From: SHZI01 sp038214295
GTDB taxonomy: Bacteria; Pseudomonadota; Gammaproteobacteria; Steroidobacterales; GCA-2729495
Direction of reading: 5' to 3'
DNA: 64,000 nt
Assembly (NCBI GenBank): GCA_038214295.1
Contig: JBBQSA010000001.1
Coordinates: 62,001 to 126,000 of the forward strand
Shown here one piece after another: positions 16,774-25,495 of the stretch. How positions within the stretch are numbered: position 1 is the first letter of the stretch; the number at the start of each line of letters is the position of its first letter. Below the pieces are notes generated by a model. That model searched no databases. It saw nothing but the letters and a program-made list of their open reading frames with translations, and was not told where the DNA came from. The position numbers and the translations under genes are program-made.

Positions 16774-17973
16774 TCAATCCGCGCGGAGTGACTCGATCGG
16801 GTCGAGGCGCGAGGCCCGCACGGCGGGCAGAACGCCGGCTATCAGGCCGATCAGCAGGGCGACGACTACCGAGAGCCCGATGTAGAGCCAGGCCGGGCGG
16901 ACGGGGAGCGCGGGAACAGCGATTCCCAGGATGCCGATGATCGCAAAGCCGATCAGGATGCCCGCCACGCCGCCAAGGCCCGCGAGTATCAGGGACTCGC
17001 CGAGGAAGATGTCCCGAATTTGCCGGCGCCGCGCGCCGATCGCCTGCAGGAGCCCGATTTCGGCCGTCCGCTCGCGGACGGCGATCGTCATGATGGTAAA
17101 GATGCCGACGCCGCCAACGAGCAGCGAGATGCCACCCAGGGCGCCCACCGCGAAGGTCACGACGCCAAGCACGGACCCGAGAACGTCCAGCATCTGCTGC
17201 TGGGTCGTGATCGTGAAATCCTCCCCGCCGTGCCGGGCTATCAACGCGCGGCGCACGCTCTGCACGACCTCATCGACGGGCGCGCCCTCCTCGTAGAGCA
17301 CGTCGATCTCGAAGAGCCCCTCCCGGTTGAACAGCTCGAGGCTCTTGGCGACCGGGATGTACACGGCGTCGTCCAGGTCGAAGCCGAACAGCGTCCCCTT
17401 GGACTCCATGACCCCGATGACGGTGTACCGCTGGCCACCGACGCGAATGCGCTCGCCCAGAGGATTGGCAACGCCGAACAGCTCCGAGCGCAGCTTGCTG
17501 CCTAGGACCGCGAAGGCCCGGGGCGTCGTCGGATCGTCCGCGGGGAGGAACTCGCCGAGGGACACCTTGAACGACAGGGCCGAAGGCATCTCGTCGCCGG
17601 TGCCGCTCACCATGGTCATCCGCTCGCGGCCTCCACCCTCGACCGATGCGGAGCCCTGTACCTGCGGCAGGATCGAACGGACGTAGGGCAGCCTCCTCAG
17701 CGCCAGCGCATCCTGCAGGCTTAAGGGGCGCACCGAGTTCAGGGCCCCGGTCGGCAGCCCGAGCGTCTGCACCCTGCCGGCGTTGATGCCAATCAGGTTG
17801 GTGCCGAACTGGGTGAACTGGCTGACCATGTAGCCCCGCAGACCCTCCCCGATGGAAGTCAGCAGTACGACGGCCGCCACGCCAATCGCGATGCCGAGCG
17901 CCGTGAGGCCGCTGCGCAGCCGGTGCGAGGCGGCTGACGTGGCGGTAAAGCGCAGGAGCTCAGGGAGGTTCAT
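16774..17973 (-). CDS. ABC exporter permease 2 (MacB/FtsX-like)
   Basis: This is 399 residues. A first span follows the conserved RSGLTALGIAIGVAAVV, a MacB-type periplasmic core domain of about 220 residues comes next, and then three C-terminal spans containing ERTAEIGLLQAIGARRRQI, the coupling motif of FtsX permeases. Its ATG overlaps the stop of permease 1 in an ATGA. It is homologous to permease 1, so the transporter is probably a heterodimer of two permeases with a shared ATPase. It is an inner-membrane protein; substrate unknown. Confidence 0.93.
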   Translation of the reverse strand: MNLPELLRFTATSAASHRLRSGLTALGIAIGVAAVVLLTSIGEGLRGYMVSQFTQFGTNLIGINAGRVQTLGLPTGALNSVRPLSLQDALALRRLPYVRSILPQVQGSASVEGGGRERMTMVSGTGDEMPSALSFKVSLGEFLPADDPTTPRAFAVLGSKLRSELFGVANPLGERIRVGGQRYTVIGVMESKGTLFGFDLDDAVYIPVAKSLELFNREGLFEIDVLYEEGAPVDEVVQSVRRALIARHGGEDFTITTQQQMLDVLGSVLGVVTFAVGALGGISLLVGGVGIFTIMTIAVRERTAEIGLLQAIGARRRQIRDIFLGESLILAGLGGVAGILIGFAIIGILGIAVPALPVRPAWLYIGLSVVVALLIGLIAGVLPAVRASRLDPIESLRAD

Positions 17974-19178
17974 CGGCGGGCCAGGGCCGCCACGGGGTCC
18001 AGCCGGGCGGCGCGCCGGGCCGGCAGGATTCCGAACAGCACTCCACAAGCCATGGCGAGCGCCACCGAGCCGCCCACCGCCCAGAGCGGCGGCCGGAAGT
18101 CGAACTGCGGGTAGACCTGGCTGAGGACCAGCGTGATGCCATAACCCGCGACAACGCCAACCAGTGCGCCAAGAAACGCGAGATACAGCGCTTCCGTAAG
18201 AAAGAGGCCCAGGATCTGGCCCCGACGGGCGCCCAGCGCCTTCAGCAGACCGATTTCCTGGGTTCGCTGACTGACGGCAACGAGCATGACGTTCATTATC
18301 AGGACGCCGGCCACCATCAGGCTGACGGCGGCGATACCACCGAGGGCACGGGTGAGTGTGCCGAGGATGCCATCGAAGGTTTTCAGCACCGCGTCCTGGG
18401 TAATCACCGTCACGTCCTCGTCGCCCCGGTGCCGCGCCTTGAGCGTGTCGATGACAAAGCGTTTCGCTGCCGGCATCACGTCGCGGCTGCGGGCCTGGAT
18501 GATGATCCGGAACAGGCCTGGCGCGTTGAACAGGCTCTGGGCAAGGGCGACCGGCACCAGCACCAGCTGGTCCGCGTCGACCATCACCGACACCCCCTGG
18601 GGAGCCAGCACGCCGATGACCCGGCAGCGGCGGTCACCGATGCGCAGCCAGCGGCCTAACGGTGGTTCGTCCCGGAACAGCTCGCGCCCGACCGTGCTGC
18701 CCACGACGCAGACAGCCGCTTCCCGGTCCATGTCGCCGGTGGGGAGGAATTCACCCGTCGCCACTTTCCAGCCCCGGATCTCGCCAAAGGCAGCCGTGGT
18801 CCCCATGATTGTCACGTCACGTTCGAGCGCTCCGGACGAAGCCGTCCCCTCGCCGACGATTACTGGCGCCAGCCTCTCGATGGTTGCGCTGCGCTCAAGG
18901 GCGCGGGCATCGCCAAGGGTCAGGTCCCGGGGTGTCGCCCCGGCGAGCATCGACGGGCCTGCCCCCGTGGTCTCAGTGCGGCCGGGCAACACGATCAGCA
19001 AGTGCGTGCCGAGGGACTGGAACTGTCCGGTCACGTAGAGACGGGCCGCCTCCCCCAGTGCGGTGAGGGTGACGACCGAAGCCACGCCGATGGCGGTGGC
19101 GAGCAGCATCATCGCGGTGCGCAGCGGGGAGCGGAACAAGGCGCCCAGGGCCACCCGGTTGCTGTCGACTATCCTCAC
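17970..19178 (-). CDS. ABC exporter permease 1 (MacB/FtsX-like)
   Basis: This is 402 residues with the same plan as its neighbour: the N-terminal span LRTAMMLLATAIGVASVV, the periplasmic MacB core, and C-terminal spans with QRTQEIGLLKALGARRGQI. The last residues ILPARRAARLDPVAAL are the family's cytosolic tail. It overlaps the ATPase gene by four bases and permease 2 by four. Such pairs work with a MacA-like adaptor and drive mechanotransmission rather than classical transport through the permease. Confidence 0.94.
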   Translation of the reverse strand: MRIVDSNRVALGALFRSPLRTAMMLLATAIGVASVVTLTALGEAARLYVTGQFQSLGTHLLIVLPGRTETTGAGPSMLAGATPRDLTLGDARALERSATIERLAPVIVGEGTASSGALERDVTIMGTTAAFGEIRGWKVATGEFLPTGDMDREAAVCVVGSTVGRELFRDEPPLGRWLRIGDRRCRVIGVLAPQGVSVMVDADQLVLVPVALAQSLFNAPGLFRIIIQARSRDVMPAAKRFVIDTLKARHRGDEDVTVITQDAVLKTFDGILGTLTRALGGIAAVSLMVAGVLIMNVMLVAVSQRTQEIGLLKALGARRGQILGLFLTEALYLAFLGALVGVVAGYGITLVLSQVYPQFDFRPPLWAVGGSVALAMACGVLFGILPARRAARLDPVAALARR

Positions 19179-19891
19179 TGGCGCGAGTCCTGGGCAACCC
19201 GGCCATCCTTCATGACCAGGCGGCGATGAGCACGCTGGCCGATCGACGGATCGTGCGTCACGAGGACGAGTGTCAGGCCCTGCTCGTGGAGACTCTCGAC
19301 AATCTTCACCACTTCACCGCCGGAGACACTGTCCAGGTTGCCGGTGGGCTCGTCCGCCAACAGGATCCGGGGCCGCATCACGACCGCGCGGGCGATGGCC
19401 ACGCGCTGTCGCTCGCCGCCGGACAGCTGGTTGGGCCGGTGGTCCCGGCGCGTCGTCAGGCCCATGCCGTCGAGAGCCGCGCCGGCCCGCTCGCGGCGCT
19501 CGGCGGCGCTGACGCCGGCCAGCATCATCGGCAGCTCCACGTTCTCCAGGGCGCTCAGGCGCGCGATCAGGTGGAAGAACTGGAAGACGAAGCCGATTTC
19601 CCGCTGGCGGGTGTCGGCGAGGCGGTCATCGCCGAGCGTGGAGGTCCGCTCGTCAGCCAGCCAGTACTCGCCCGCGGTCGGCCGGTCCAGGAGGCCGAGG
19701 ATATTCAGGAGCGTGGACTTTCCCGAGCCCGACGGCCCCATGAGCGAGATGTACTCGCCGGCGCCAATGTGCAGGTTCACGCCGTCCAGGGCGCGCACCA
19801 GCTGGTCCCCCACCTGGAAGGTGCGGGTGAGTTCCTCGAGGCGGATCAGCGGCTGCGCCGCCGCCTCACTCGCGGACTGCGGCAGCGCCAT
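19175..19891 (-). CDS. ABC exporter ATPase (MacB/LolD type)
   Basis: This is 238 residues. Walker A GPSGSGKST is at 52-60, the signature LSGGERQRV starts at 156, and Walker B LLADEPTGNLD starts at 177, the full set for the MacB/LolD/FtsE group. It powers the two FtsX-like permeases encoded next. It overlaps the adaptor gene by 26 bases upstream, so the whole set is one transcript. There is no fused permease, unlike MacB itself. Confidence 0.96.
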   Translation of the reverse strand: MALPQSASEAAAQPLIRLEELTRTFQVGDQLVRALDGVNLHIGAGEYISLMGPSGSGKSTLLNILGLLDRPTAGEYWLADERTSTLGDDRLADTRQREIGFVFQFFHLIARLSALENVELPMMLAGVSAAERRERAGAALDGMGLTTRRDHRPNQLSGGERQRVAIARAVVMRPRILLADEPTGNLDSVSGGEVVKIVESLHEQGLTLVLVTHDPSIGQRAHRRLVMKDGRVAQDSRQ

Positions 19892-21023
19892 CGGCCACGC
19901 CTTCCCGGTCCACGGACGTCACCACGAGATCACCTTCCTTTAGGCCGGTGCGGATCTCCGTGTATTCCCAGTTCGCCACGCCACGCTCGATGACCCGCGC
20001 CTCGAGCCGCCCAGTAGACGTGTTCAGCACGAGCACCCGCTTGCCCTCCAGGATGGCCTGGGACGGGATACGGAGGACATTCTCCCGGTTGTCGAGGATC
20101 ACCTCGACATCAGCACTGTACCCGGGCAGCAGGTTGTACTTCTCGGGGTTCTCGATCTCCGCCTCGACCTCGACCGTGCGCGCCTGCTTCTCCGTGTCCA
20201 GTACATACGGTGCCACCCGGCGCACGAAACCCGGGAAGCGCCGCCCGGGGAATGCATCGAGGGATATGGAGGCCCGCATCCCGGCACGCACCGCTGGCGC
20301 GTCCACCTCGTCGATGGGCGCCGAGATATACAGGCAGCTGCCGTCCACGAGATCGATGGTCGGGGGCGTGGGTATGCCGACCGGCGATGGCGTGACGAAC
20401 TCACCCAGCTCGCCATTGATCTCTGCCACGACGCCGGCAAACGGCGCGCGCAGGATGGTCCGCTCGAGCTCGGCCTTCGCAACGTCGATGCGCGCCTGGC
20501 TGACCTTTTCCTGGTCGCGGGCAGCGTCGCAGCCCGCGGCCTGGGCATCCGCCTCGCCGACGGCCTTCTCGGCATCGCCCTGGGAAACGATATTGTCCTT
20601 CCGCAGCTCGCGAATGCGCACGGCATTCTTTTCGGCCACGGTCGCGGTAACACAGGCCTGGCGGCTGCGGCTCCTGGCCGCCACGGCGTCCCGTTCCGCC
20701 TGGGACACCTGGGCCCGCTGATCCTGGTTCCAGAGTTCGAGCAGGATGTCGCCTTTCGCCACCCGATCGCCTTCCTTGAACGGCAGCCGGGCGATCTGGC
20801 CGCCCATCGGCGGCGAGAGCCGCGCCCGGTTGCAGGCATCGACGGTGCCCGCCCGGGTGTTGGCGACGGTGGCCAGCACCGCGCCGCGCTGGACTTCGGC
20901 CACCGCCACGGCCACGGGCTTCGGCCGGTTGAGGAACCAGAACAGGGCCAGCCCGGCGGCGACGACTATCAACACCAGGAAAACGCGCACACCACGACCA
21001 CTCACAAACCAGTCACTCCACAT
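19866..21023 (-). CDS. Periplasmic adaptor (HlyD/MacA-like membrane fusion protein)
   Basis: This is 385 residues. An N-terminal anchor (about 13-31) is followed by a lipoyl half-motif region (NTRAGTVDACNRARLSPPMGG), a helical hairpin (about 100-165) and beta-barrel domains with FAGVVAEINGELGEFV. It is the adaptor that would connect the ABC core to an outer-membrane channel; no TolC gene is present here, so a housekeeping channel is likely used. It is the first gene of the six-gene operon. Its start lies two bases from a perfect 16-bp palindrome that would overlap the transcription start. Confidence 0.93.
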   Translation of the reverse strand: MWSDWFVSGRGVRVFLVLIVVAAGLALFWFLNRPKPVAVAVAEVQRGAVLATVANTRAGTVDACNRARLSPPMGGQIARLPFKEGDRVAKGDILLELWNQDQRAQVSQAERDAVAARSRSRQACVTATVAEKNAVRIRELRKDNIVSQGDAEKAVGEADAQAAGCDAARDQEKVSQARIDVAKAELERTILRAPFAGVVAEINGELGEFVTPSPVGIPTPPTIDLVDGSCLYISAPIDEVDAPAVRAGMRASISLDAFPGRRFPGFVRRVAPYVLDTEKQARTVEVEAEIENPEKYNLLPGYSADVEVILDNRENVLRIPSQAILEGKRVLVLNTSTGRLEARVIERGVANWEYTEIRTGLKEGDLVVTSVDREGVADGAAAVRE

Positions 21024-21025
21024 GA

Positions 21026-21041
21026 GGCCCCGCGCGGGGCC
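21026..21041 (-). promoter_or_regulatory. Perfect 16-bp palindrome overlapping the exporter operon start
   Basis: GGCCCCGCGCGGGGCC is fully self-complementary and ends two bases before the adaptor ATG. It could act as an operator over the +1 region or as an RNA hairpin masking translation initiation. No Shine-Dalgarno sequence is visible besides its G-rich half. Confidence 0.5.
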
Positions 21042-21046
21042 GGGAA

Positions 21047-21052
21047 AGTATA
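21047..21052 (-). promoter_or_regulatory. Putative -10 element of the exporter operon
   Basis: TATACT on the minus strand would set transcription initiation near 21040, leaving a leader of about 17 bases made almost entirely of the palindrome. The -35 position at 17-bp spacing falls inside the LexA box and has no good hexamer. Confidence 0.4.
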
Positions 21053-21067
21053 AGTGCCTGCGTGCTA

Positions 21068-21083
21068 CTGTACATGCGTACAG
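21068..21083 (+). promoter_or_regulatory. LexA (SOS) box between the exporter operon and the radical SAM gene
   Basis: CTGT-acatgcgt-ACAG, preceded by TA, matches the E. coli/Pseudomonas LexA consensus CTGT-N8-ACAG exactly in its invariant bases. It lies 30 bases before the ATG of the PA0069-like gene and 45 bases before the divergent adaptor gene. From memory, P. aeruginosa PA0069 belongs to the LexA regulon, which supports the call. It can repress one or both divergent units. Confidence 0.8.
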
Positions 21084-21113
21084 TCCGCAGCCGGCCGGAC
21101 CAGGATTCCGCAG

Positions 21114-22193
21114 ATGGACAAACTACAGGTGCCTCCGGTTCGCGGTCGCGGCGTCGCCAGCCGACCCGCGGGGCGCTTCGCCCGCACCACGACGCTGCCA
21201 GCCTTCGAGGACGATGAAGCGCTGCCGCCCGCGCCCGGCACCCAGCTGCTGCCCGAGCAGATCCGCAGCATTATTTCGCGCAACCAGTCGCCGGACATTC
21301 CCTTCTCGCAGTCGGTAAACCCGTACCGGGGCTGCGAGCACGGGTGCGTGTACTGCTATGCGCGGCCGTCCCACGCCTACCTGGACCTGTCGCCGGGCCT
21401 GGATTTCGAGCAGCGGATCTTCTTCAAGCCGGATGCGGCGGCGGTACTCCGGCGCGAGCTCACGAAACCGGGCTATGTCTGCCAGCCGATTACCCTCGGC
21501 GCCAACACCGATGCCTGGCAGCCGGCCGAGCGGCAGCTCCGCATCTCGCGGCAGATACTGGAGGTGCTGCTCGAGTTCCGGCACCCGGTCAGCATCATCA
21601 CCAAATCGGCACTGGTGGAACGGGACCTGGACCTGCTGCAGGAACTCGCAGCGCAGGACCTGGTGACGGTGTTGCTCAGCATCACCACCTTCGATGACGA
21701 GCTGAAGCGCCGCATGGAGCCACGCGCGGCAGCCCCCCGGCGCCGGGTGGAGACGCTGCGCCGGCTCAGCGCGGCAGGCATACCGTGCGGCGTACTTGCC
21801 GCTCCCATGATTCCTGGACTAAACGATCACGAACTCGAACAGATCCTCGAGGCCGCCGCCGACGCAGGGGCGCGCCACGCCGGCTACGTACTGCTCCGCC
21901 TGCCCCACGAGGTGGAGCCGATCTTCAGTGAGTGGCTGCACACCCAGTACCCGCTGAAGGCCGCCAAGGTGCTGAGCCTGATCCGCCAGGTCCGCGGCGG
22001 GGCCCTCAATGACGCGCAGTTCGGCCGACGCATGCGCGGGTCCGGACCCATCGCGAACCTCCTCGCCCAGCGCTTTGCTGCCGCCTGCCGCCGGCACAGT
22101 TTCACGCGGCAGTCGGAGGGCACTTTGGACTCAGCACGCTTTCGCGTACCGGCGGGACCCGGCACGCAGGTGGACTGGCTCGATCCGGCCTGA
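21114..22193 (+). CDS. PA0069-family radical SAM protein (SplB-like)
   Basis: This is 359 residues from the ATG at 21114; upstream in-frame starts lie within or before the LexA box. The radical SAM cluster motif CEHGCVYCYAR (Cys74, Cys78, Cys81) and NPYRGC belong to the PA0069/Rv2578c group, related to spore photoproduct lyase. GANTDAWQPAE and SIITKSALVERDLDLL follow in the expected order. SOS control suggests a DNA-repair role, but the reaction is not established. dusC starts three bases after its stop, so the two are co-transcribed. Confidence 0.93.
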   Translation: MDKLQVPPVRGRGVASRPAGRFARTTTLPAFEDDEALPPAPGTQLLPEQIRSIISRNQSPDIPFSQSVNPYRGCEHGCVYCYARPSHAYLDLSPGLDFEQRIFFKPDAAAVLRRELTKPGYVCQPITLGANTDAWQPAERQLRISRQILEVLLEFRHPVSIITKSALVERDLDLLQELAAQDLVTVLLSITTFDDELKRRMEPRAAAPRRRVETLRRLSAAGIPCGVLAAPMIPGLNDHELEQILEAAADAGARHAGYVLLRLPHEVEPIFSEWLHTQYPLKAAKVLSLIRQVRGGALNDAQFGRRMRGSGPIANLLAQRFAAACRRHSFTRQSEGTLDSARFRVPAGPGTQVDWLDPA

Positions 22194-22195
22194 GC

Positions 22196-23233
22196 ATGCG
22201 CATCCTGCTCGCCCCGATGGAGGGCCTCCTCGACCACATGCTCCGGGACACGCTAACGCGCCCGGACGGCGGCGGTGTCGATGCCTGCGTTACCGAGTTC
22301 ATTCGCATCACGAACTCGCTGCTGCCCGCAGAGCGTTTCCATCGCGTCGTTCCAGAGCTGCGCAACCGGTGCCGGACCCCGTCGGGCGTCCCCGTGCGCC
22401 TGCAGATCCTTGGATCCGACCCGGTGTGCATGGCGGAGAACGCGGCTCACGCGGTGGCACTCGGGGCGCTCGGCATCGACATCAACTTTGGCTGCCCGGC
22501 CCGACTGGTGAACCGGCACGGCGGTGGGGCAGCCCTGCTAAGGGATCCGGCGCTGATGCGCACCATCGTCCGGACCGTGCGTGCGGCGCTACCTGGCGAC
22601 ATACCCGTCACCGCCAAGATGCGTCTTGGCTATGACACGCCGGAGTTTGCACTGGACTGCGCGGGCGCGCTGGTCGATGGCGGTGTCGCCGAGCTGGTCG
22701 TGCACGCGCGAACCCGGGCGGACGGCTACCGGCCTCCCGCTTACTGGGAGTGGATCGCGCGCATCCGCGAGCACGTGCGCATACCAGTGGTCGCCAACGG
22801 CGAGATCTGGAGCGTGGAGGATGCCCGCCGATGCCGGGCCGTTTCCGGCTGCGACGACCTCATGGTGGGACGCGGAGTGGTGGCAAATCCGGCTCTCGCC
22901 CTGATGATCAGCGGGCAGCGCGACACCAGCCTGCCGTGGCCCGAGGTGCACGCCCTGCTGGAGCACTTCTGGCTGGCTGTGGACCGGGAACTCCCGGAGC
23001 GCCATCGCCACGGCCGCATCAAGCAATGGCTACTGCACCTGGCGCGAACCTACCCGGAGGCCCGGGAGCACTTCGAACGGATTCGAAGGCTGCTGCGGCC
23101 GGAGGATATTCGCCGCGTGCTGTTCGCGGACAGCCTGACTCCGCAGACTTCACTGGCAACCGTAGTCACTCGCGAGCTAGCTTCCCTGCCGTTCATGGCA
23201 GCGGCCGCGCAACGATCCGGAAGCGCAACGTGA
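22196..23233 (+). CDS. dusC: tRNA-dihydrouridine synthase C
   Basis: This is 345 residues. It opens MRILLAPMEGLLD, the DusC form of the Dus FMN-binding start. Catalytic Cys100 sits in INFGCPARLVNRHGGG, followed by VTAKMRLGY and VVHARTRADGY, the conserved flavin and tRNA contacts. It reduces U16 of tRNA to dihydrouridine with NADPH. The C-terminal helical domain is complete. The 3' end overlaps the convergent yceI-like gene by 41 bases. Confidence 0.95.
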   Translation: MRILLAPMEGLLDHMLRDTLTRPDGGGVDACVTEFIRITNSLLPAERFHRVVPELRNRCRTPSGVPVRLQILGSDPVCMAENAAHAVALGALGIDINFGCPARLVNRHGGGAALLRDPALMRTIVRTVRAALPGDIPVTAKMRLGYDTPEFALDCAGALVDGGVAELVVHARTRADGYRPPAYWEWIARIREHVRIPVVANGEIWSVEDARRCRAVSGCDDLMVGRGVVANPALALMISGQRDTSLPWPEVHALLEHFWLAVDRELPERHRHGRIKQWLLHLARTYPEAREHFERIRRLLRPEDIRRVLFADSLTPQTSLATVVTRELASLPFMAAAAQRSGSAT

Positions 23234-23921
23234 TCTCGTTGCGGACGGAGAGCAGGCCGCCCATCACGCTGAAGGGCGTCAAGCCCAGGTCAGCGTGGGT
23301 GACAGTCAACTGGCCCGTGGCGCGCAGTTGGCCAGGCGCCTGCTCTACATGCACCGGCACCACGACGTCGTGGGTACGTCCCTTCACTTCGACCGCGACG
23401 GTAACCTGGTAGTCGGGGGCCTTGCCCGTCACGCGACGGCTCGTCAGCCGGATCTCCGGGAAGTTGCCGGCATCCAGGACGCCGTCTCCCAGCATGTTCC
23501 TGCGGGTGCCGGCGATGGCGTCGTCCGGCACAACACCCGGGAACTCCGCGCCCTCCTCGGCCCGGGCAGCGGCGTCATCCACCGCGAAGCTCTCCGCCGG
23601 CAGCACCAGGCGCAAATGTGGCTCTTCGCCCGTCGTGCCCAGGTAGACATCCCCGCGCAGCCCCTGGCTGCGGATCACATGGTTGTGTCCGAAGCGCGCC
23701 ATGGGGCCATCCCTGAAGACCAGGGCACGGACCTCCGATTCGCCGGAGATAACGGTGTAGCGGGCATAGCCTGCGGGTGCCTCCCGGCTGACACGGGGAG
23801 CCTCCGGTACAGCCGGCGCACTTTCGCGCACTGGCCGGCAGGCGGCCTGGCTCAGCAGCACAGCCGCGACGAGCACCAGGCCGGCGCGGCGGCAAACAAA
23901 TGGAAGGCGCGGAAGCGGCAT
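23193..23921 (-). CDS. YceI-family lipoprotein
   Basis: This is a 242-residue protein. A signal ending LLSQAAC gives a probable lipidated Cys28. The mature part has YceI lipocalin-like features: ARFGHNHVI, the segment FPEIRLTSRRVTG and the final TPFSVMGGLLSVRNEITLRF. YceI proteins bind polyprenoid or amphiphilic ligands in the periplasm. It lies 36 bases after the stop of the second HD-GYP gene on the same strand and may be co-transcribed with it. Confidence 0.9.
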   Translation of the reverse strand: MPLPRLPFVCRRAGLVLVAAVLLSQAACRPVRESAPAVPEAPRVSREAPAGYARYTVISGESEVRALVFRDGPMARFGHNHVIRSQGLRGDVYLGTTGEEPHLRLVLPAESFAVDDAAARAEEGAEFPGVVPDDAIAGTRRNMLGDGVLDAGNFPEIRLTSRRVTGKAPDYQVTVAVEVKGRTHDVVVPVHVEQAPGQLRATGQLTVTHADLGLTPFSVMGGLLSVRNEITLRFRIVARPLP

Positions 23922-23957
23922 GAGCCGGCGTCCCGGAAGAATGTGGAATGCCGAGTA

Positions 23958-25292
23958 TTACCTGAAATAGTCCCTGGGATCGAGGCCGAAGGCGCCGGGC
24001 TCCAGGCCACGGAGGATCCATCTTGCCTCCTCCTCACCACCCCCCGCGGGCCTGGCCTTGAGGTCCATCAGCGCGTGGCGGCTGACCGGAGCCTTCGCTG
24101 GGTCCAGCAACAGCATCAGTTTCGGCCGCAGGCGCCGTATACGATTCTGCTCGATGACCAGAGCCACTTCGCCGGTGTTCAGCTCGACGAGAGATCCTGT
24201 CGGAAACATGCCGACGGCCTGCACGAACTGCTCGACGAGCTCCTGCTGGAATGCAATTCCAGAAAGGCCGTTCAGTTCCCGGACGGCGTCATAGGCGGAC
24301 TTGGCCGGCGCGTAGGGCCGCTTGGTTGTCATGGCATCGAAGGTGTCGACGAGGCCGGCTATCCGGCCGAACACCGGGATATCTGCTCCGGCAAGCCGCT
24401 TGGGATAACCCGATCCGTCGTGCCGCTCGTGGTGATTCTGGATCATGGCAAGCACATCGGCGTTCAGTCCCGGCGTGGCATGGATGAGTTTCAGGCCAAG
24501 CGCCACGTGCTTGTTGATGATGGCTCGCTCCACGTCGTCCAGCGGACCTTCCTTCAGCAAGGTCTCCTGGGGAAGCTTCGCGTGGCCGAGATCCAGCAAC
24601 ATACCGCCCAGCGCCAGGTTCTCGAGCCCCGCACGGTCGAAGCCCAGGTGCCGGCCCAGGATGACGGCCCACACGGCGCTGCCTATGGCGCGCTGTGGCC
24701 GGCTGACTTCGCGCTTGCGCAGGCACACGAGCCAGGCCATCGCGTCCTGGTTCCGCAGAATGCTGTCGATGAGCGGACCGGCGGCGACCTTGAGACCCGG
24801 CACATCGAGTCCGCGCCCCTGCTGGAACTCCTCAAGGGCCTTGTTGAGGACGGCCGTCGCTGTGTCGCAAGCCAGCATGGCCCGGGGCGCCTCGAGCCGG
24901 GTCGGGACGGCGTTCCTGTACTGGCGGGTCTGGAAGAAGCCGGCCAGCGTGCCCGTGCGATCCAGCCGGGAAACGGCGTCAAACAGGCGGCTCTGCAGGC
25001 TCGGCCGCCTGACGTGCTCCAGCCGGGTCGCCGGCGACGACAGTGTTTCAGCGTAGCGCGTCTCCCGGCGCCGGGCTTCGAGCACCCGCTCCCGGGACAC
25101 GGAGCCACGGGTTGCATCCACATAGACATGTTTGCAGAAGTCCCTGAGCAGCTTCAGGTCCTTGTCGTCGCGAATCTCGAAACCCTTGAAGAGAAACGGC
25201 GTCTCCAGCCAGGGCCGGTCGAGCTGCGCCACGTACATGCCGGACTCGAGGCTGGCAGTCCCGATCTTGAGGCGTTTGAGGAGCACGGACAC
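23958..25292 (-). CDS. DUF3391 + HD-GYP-type protein, second copy, altered HD motif
   Basis: This is 444 residues, with the same layout as the gene at 6920: DUF3391 (GTASLESGMYVAQLDRPWLE) and an HD-GYP domain (about 200-380). The GYP motif NHHERHDGSGYP (286-297) is intact, but the HD position reads MLLDLGHAKLP: Leu233 replaces His, and the usual Lys is also changed. It is therefore more divergent than its paralogue. It diverges from the calcium-repeat surface protein gene at 25496, a pairing that may link c-di-GMP to surface structures. Confidence 0.9.
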   Translation of the reverse strand: MSVLLKRLKIGTASLESGMYVAQLDRPWLETPFLFKGFEIRDDKDLKLLRDFCKHVYVDATRGSVSRERVLEARRRETRYAETLSSPATRLEHVRRPSLQSRLFDAVSRLDRTGTLAGFFQTRQYRNAVPTRLEAPRAMLACDTATAVLNKALEEFQQGRGLDVPGLKVAAGPLIDSILRNQDAMAWLVCLRKREVSRPQRAIGSAVWAVILGRHLGFDRAGLENLALGGMLLDLGHAKLPQETLLKEGPLDDVERAIINKHVALGLKLIHATPGLNADVLAMIQNHHERHDGSGYPKRLAGADIPVFGRIAGLVDTFDAMTTKRPYAPAKSAYDAVRELNGLSGIAFQQELVEQFVQAVGMFPTGSLVELNTGEVALVIEQNRIRRLRPKLMLLLDPAKAPVSRHALMDLKARPAGGGEEEARWILRGLEPGAFGLDPRDYFR

Positions 25293-25495
25293 ACCTTTGG
25301 GGCCGGCCCGGGGCCGGCAGGAGGATTCACATGATATTCAGCGGCCCGGAGTACTGTGCGGCAGCAGTCACACTTTTGCCACTGCGAGCAGCGTGACGTC
25401 CTCGCAAACCCCATACTTGATCCATTGAATCGGTCCACCCGATTTCCAGGCGGGGTACTTCCAGCCAGGTCCGCCCTTCAGCAGCGAGAATCACC

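Noticed and set aside
23295..25334. A 679-codon open frame on the plus strand
   Set aside because: It is antisense to the yceI-like and HD-GYP genes.
25293..25495. Possible c-di-GMP riboswitch before the calcium-repeat protein
   Set aside because: The context invites it, but the conserved GEMM-I core and tetraloop receptor are not present; only a weak GTCAC/GTGAC pairing is seen.
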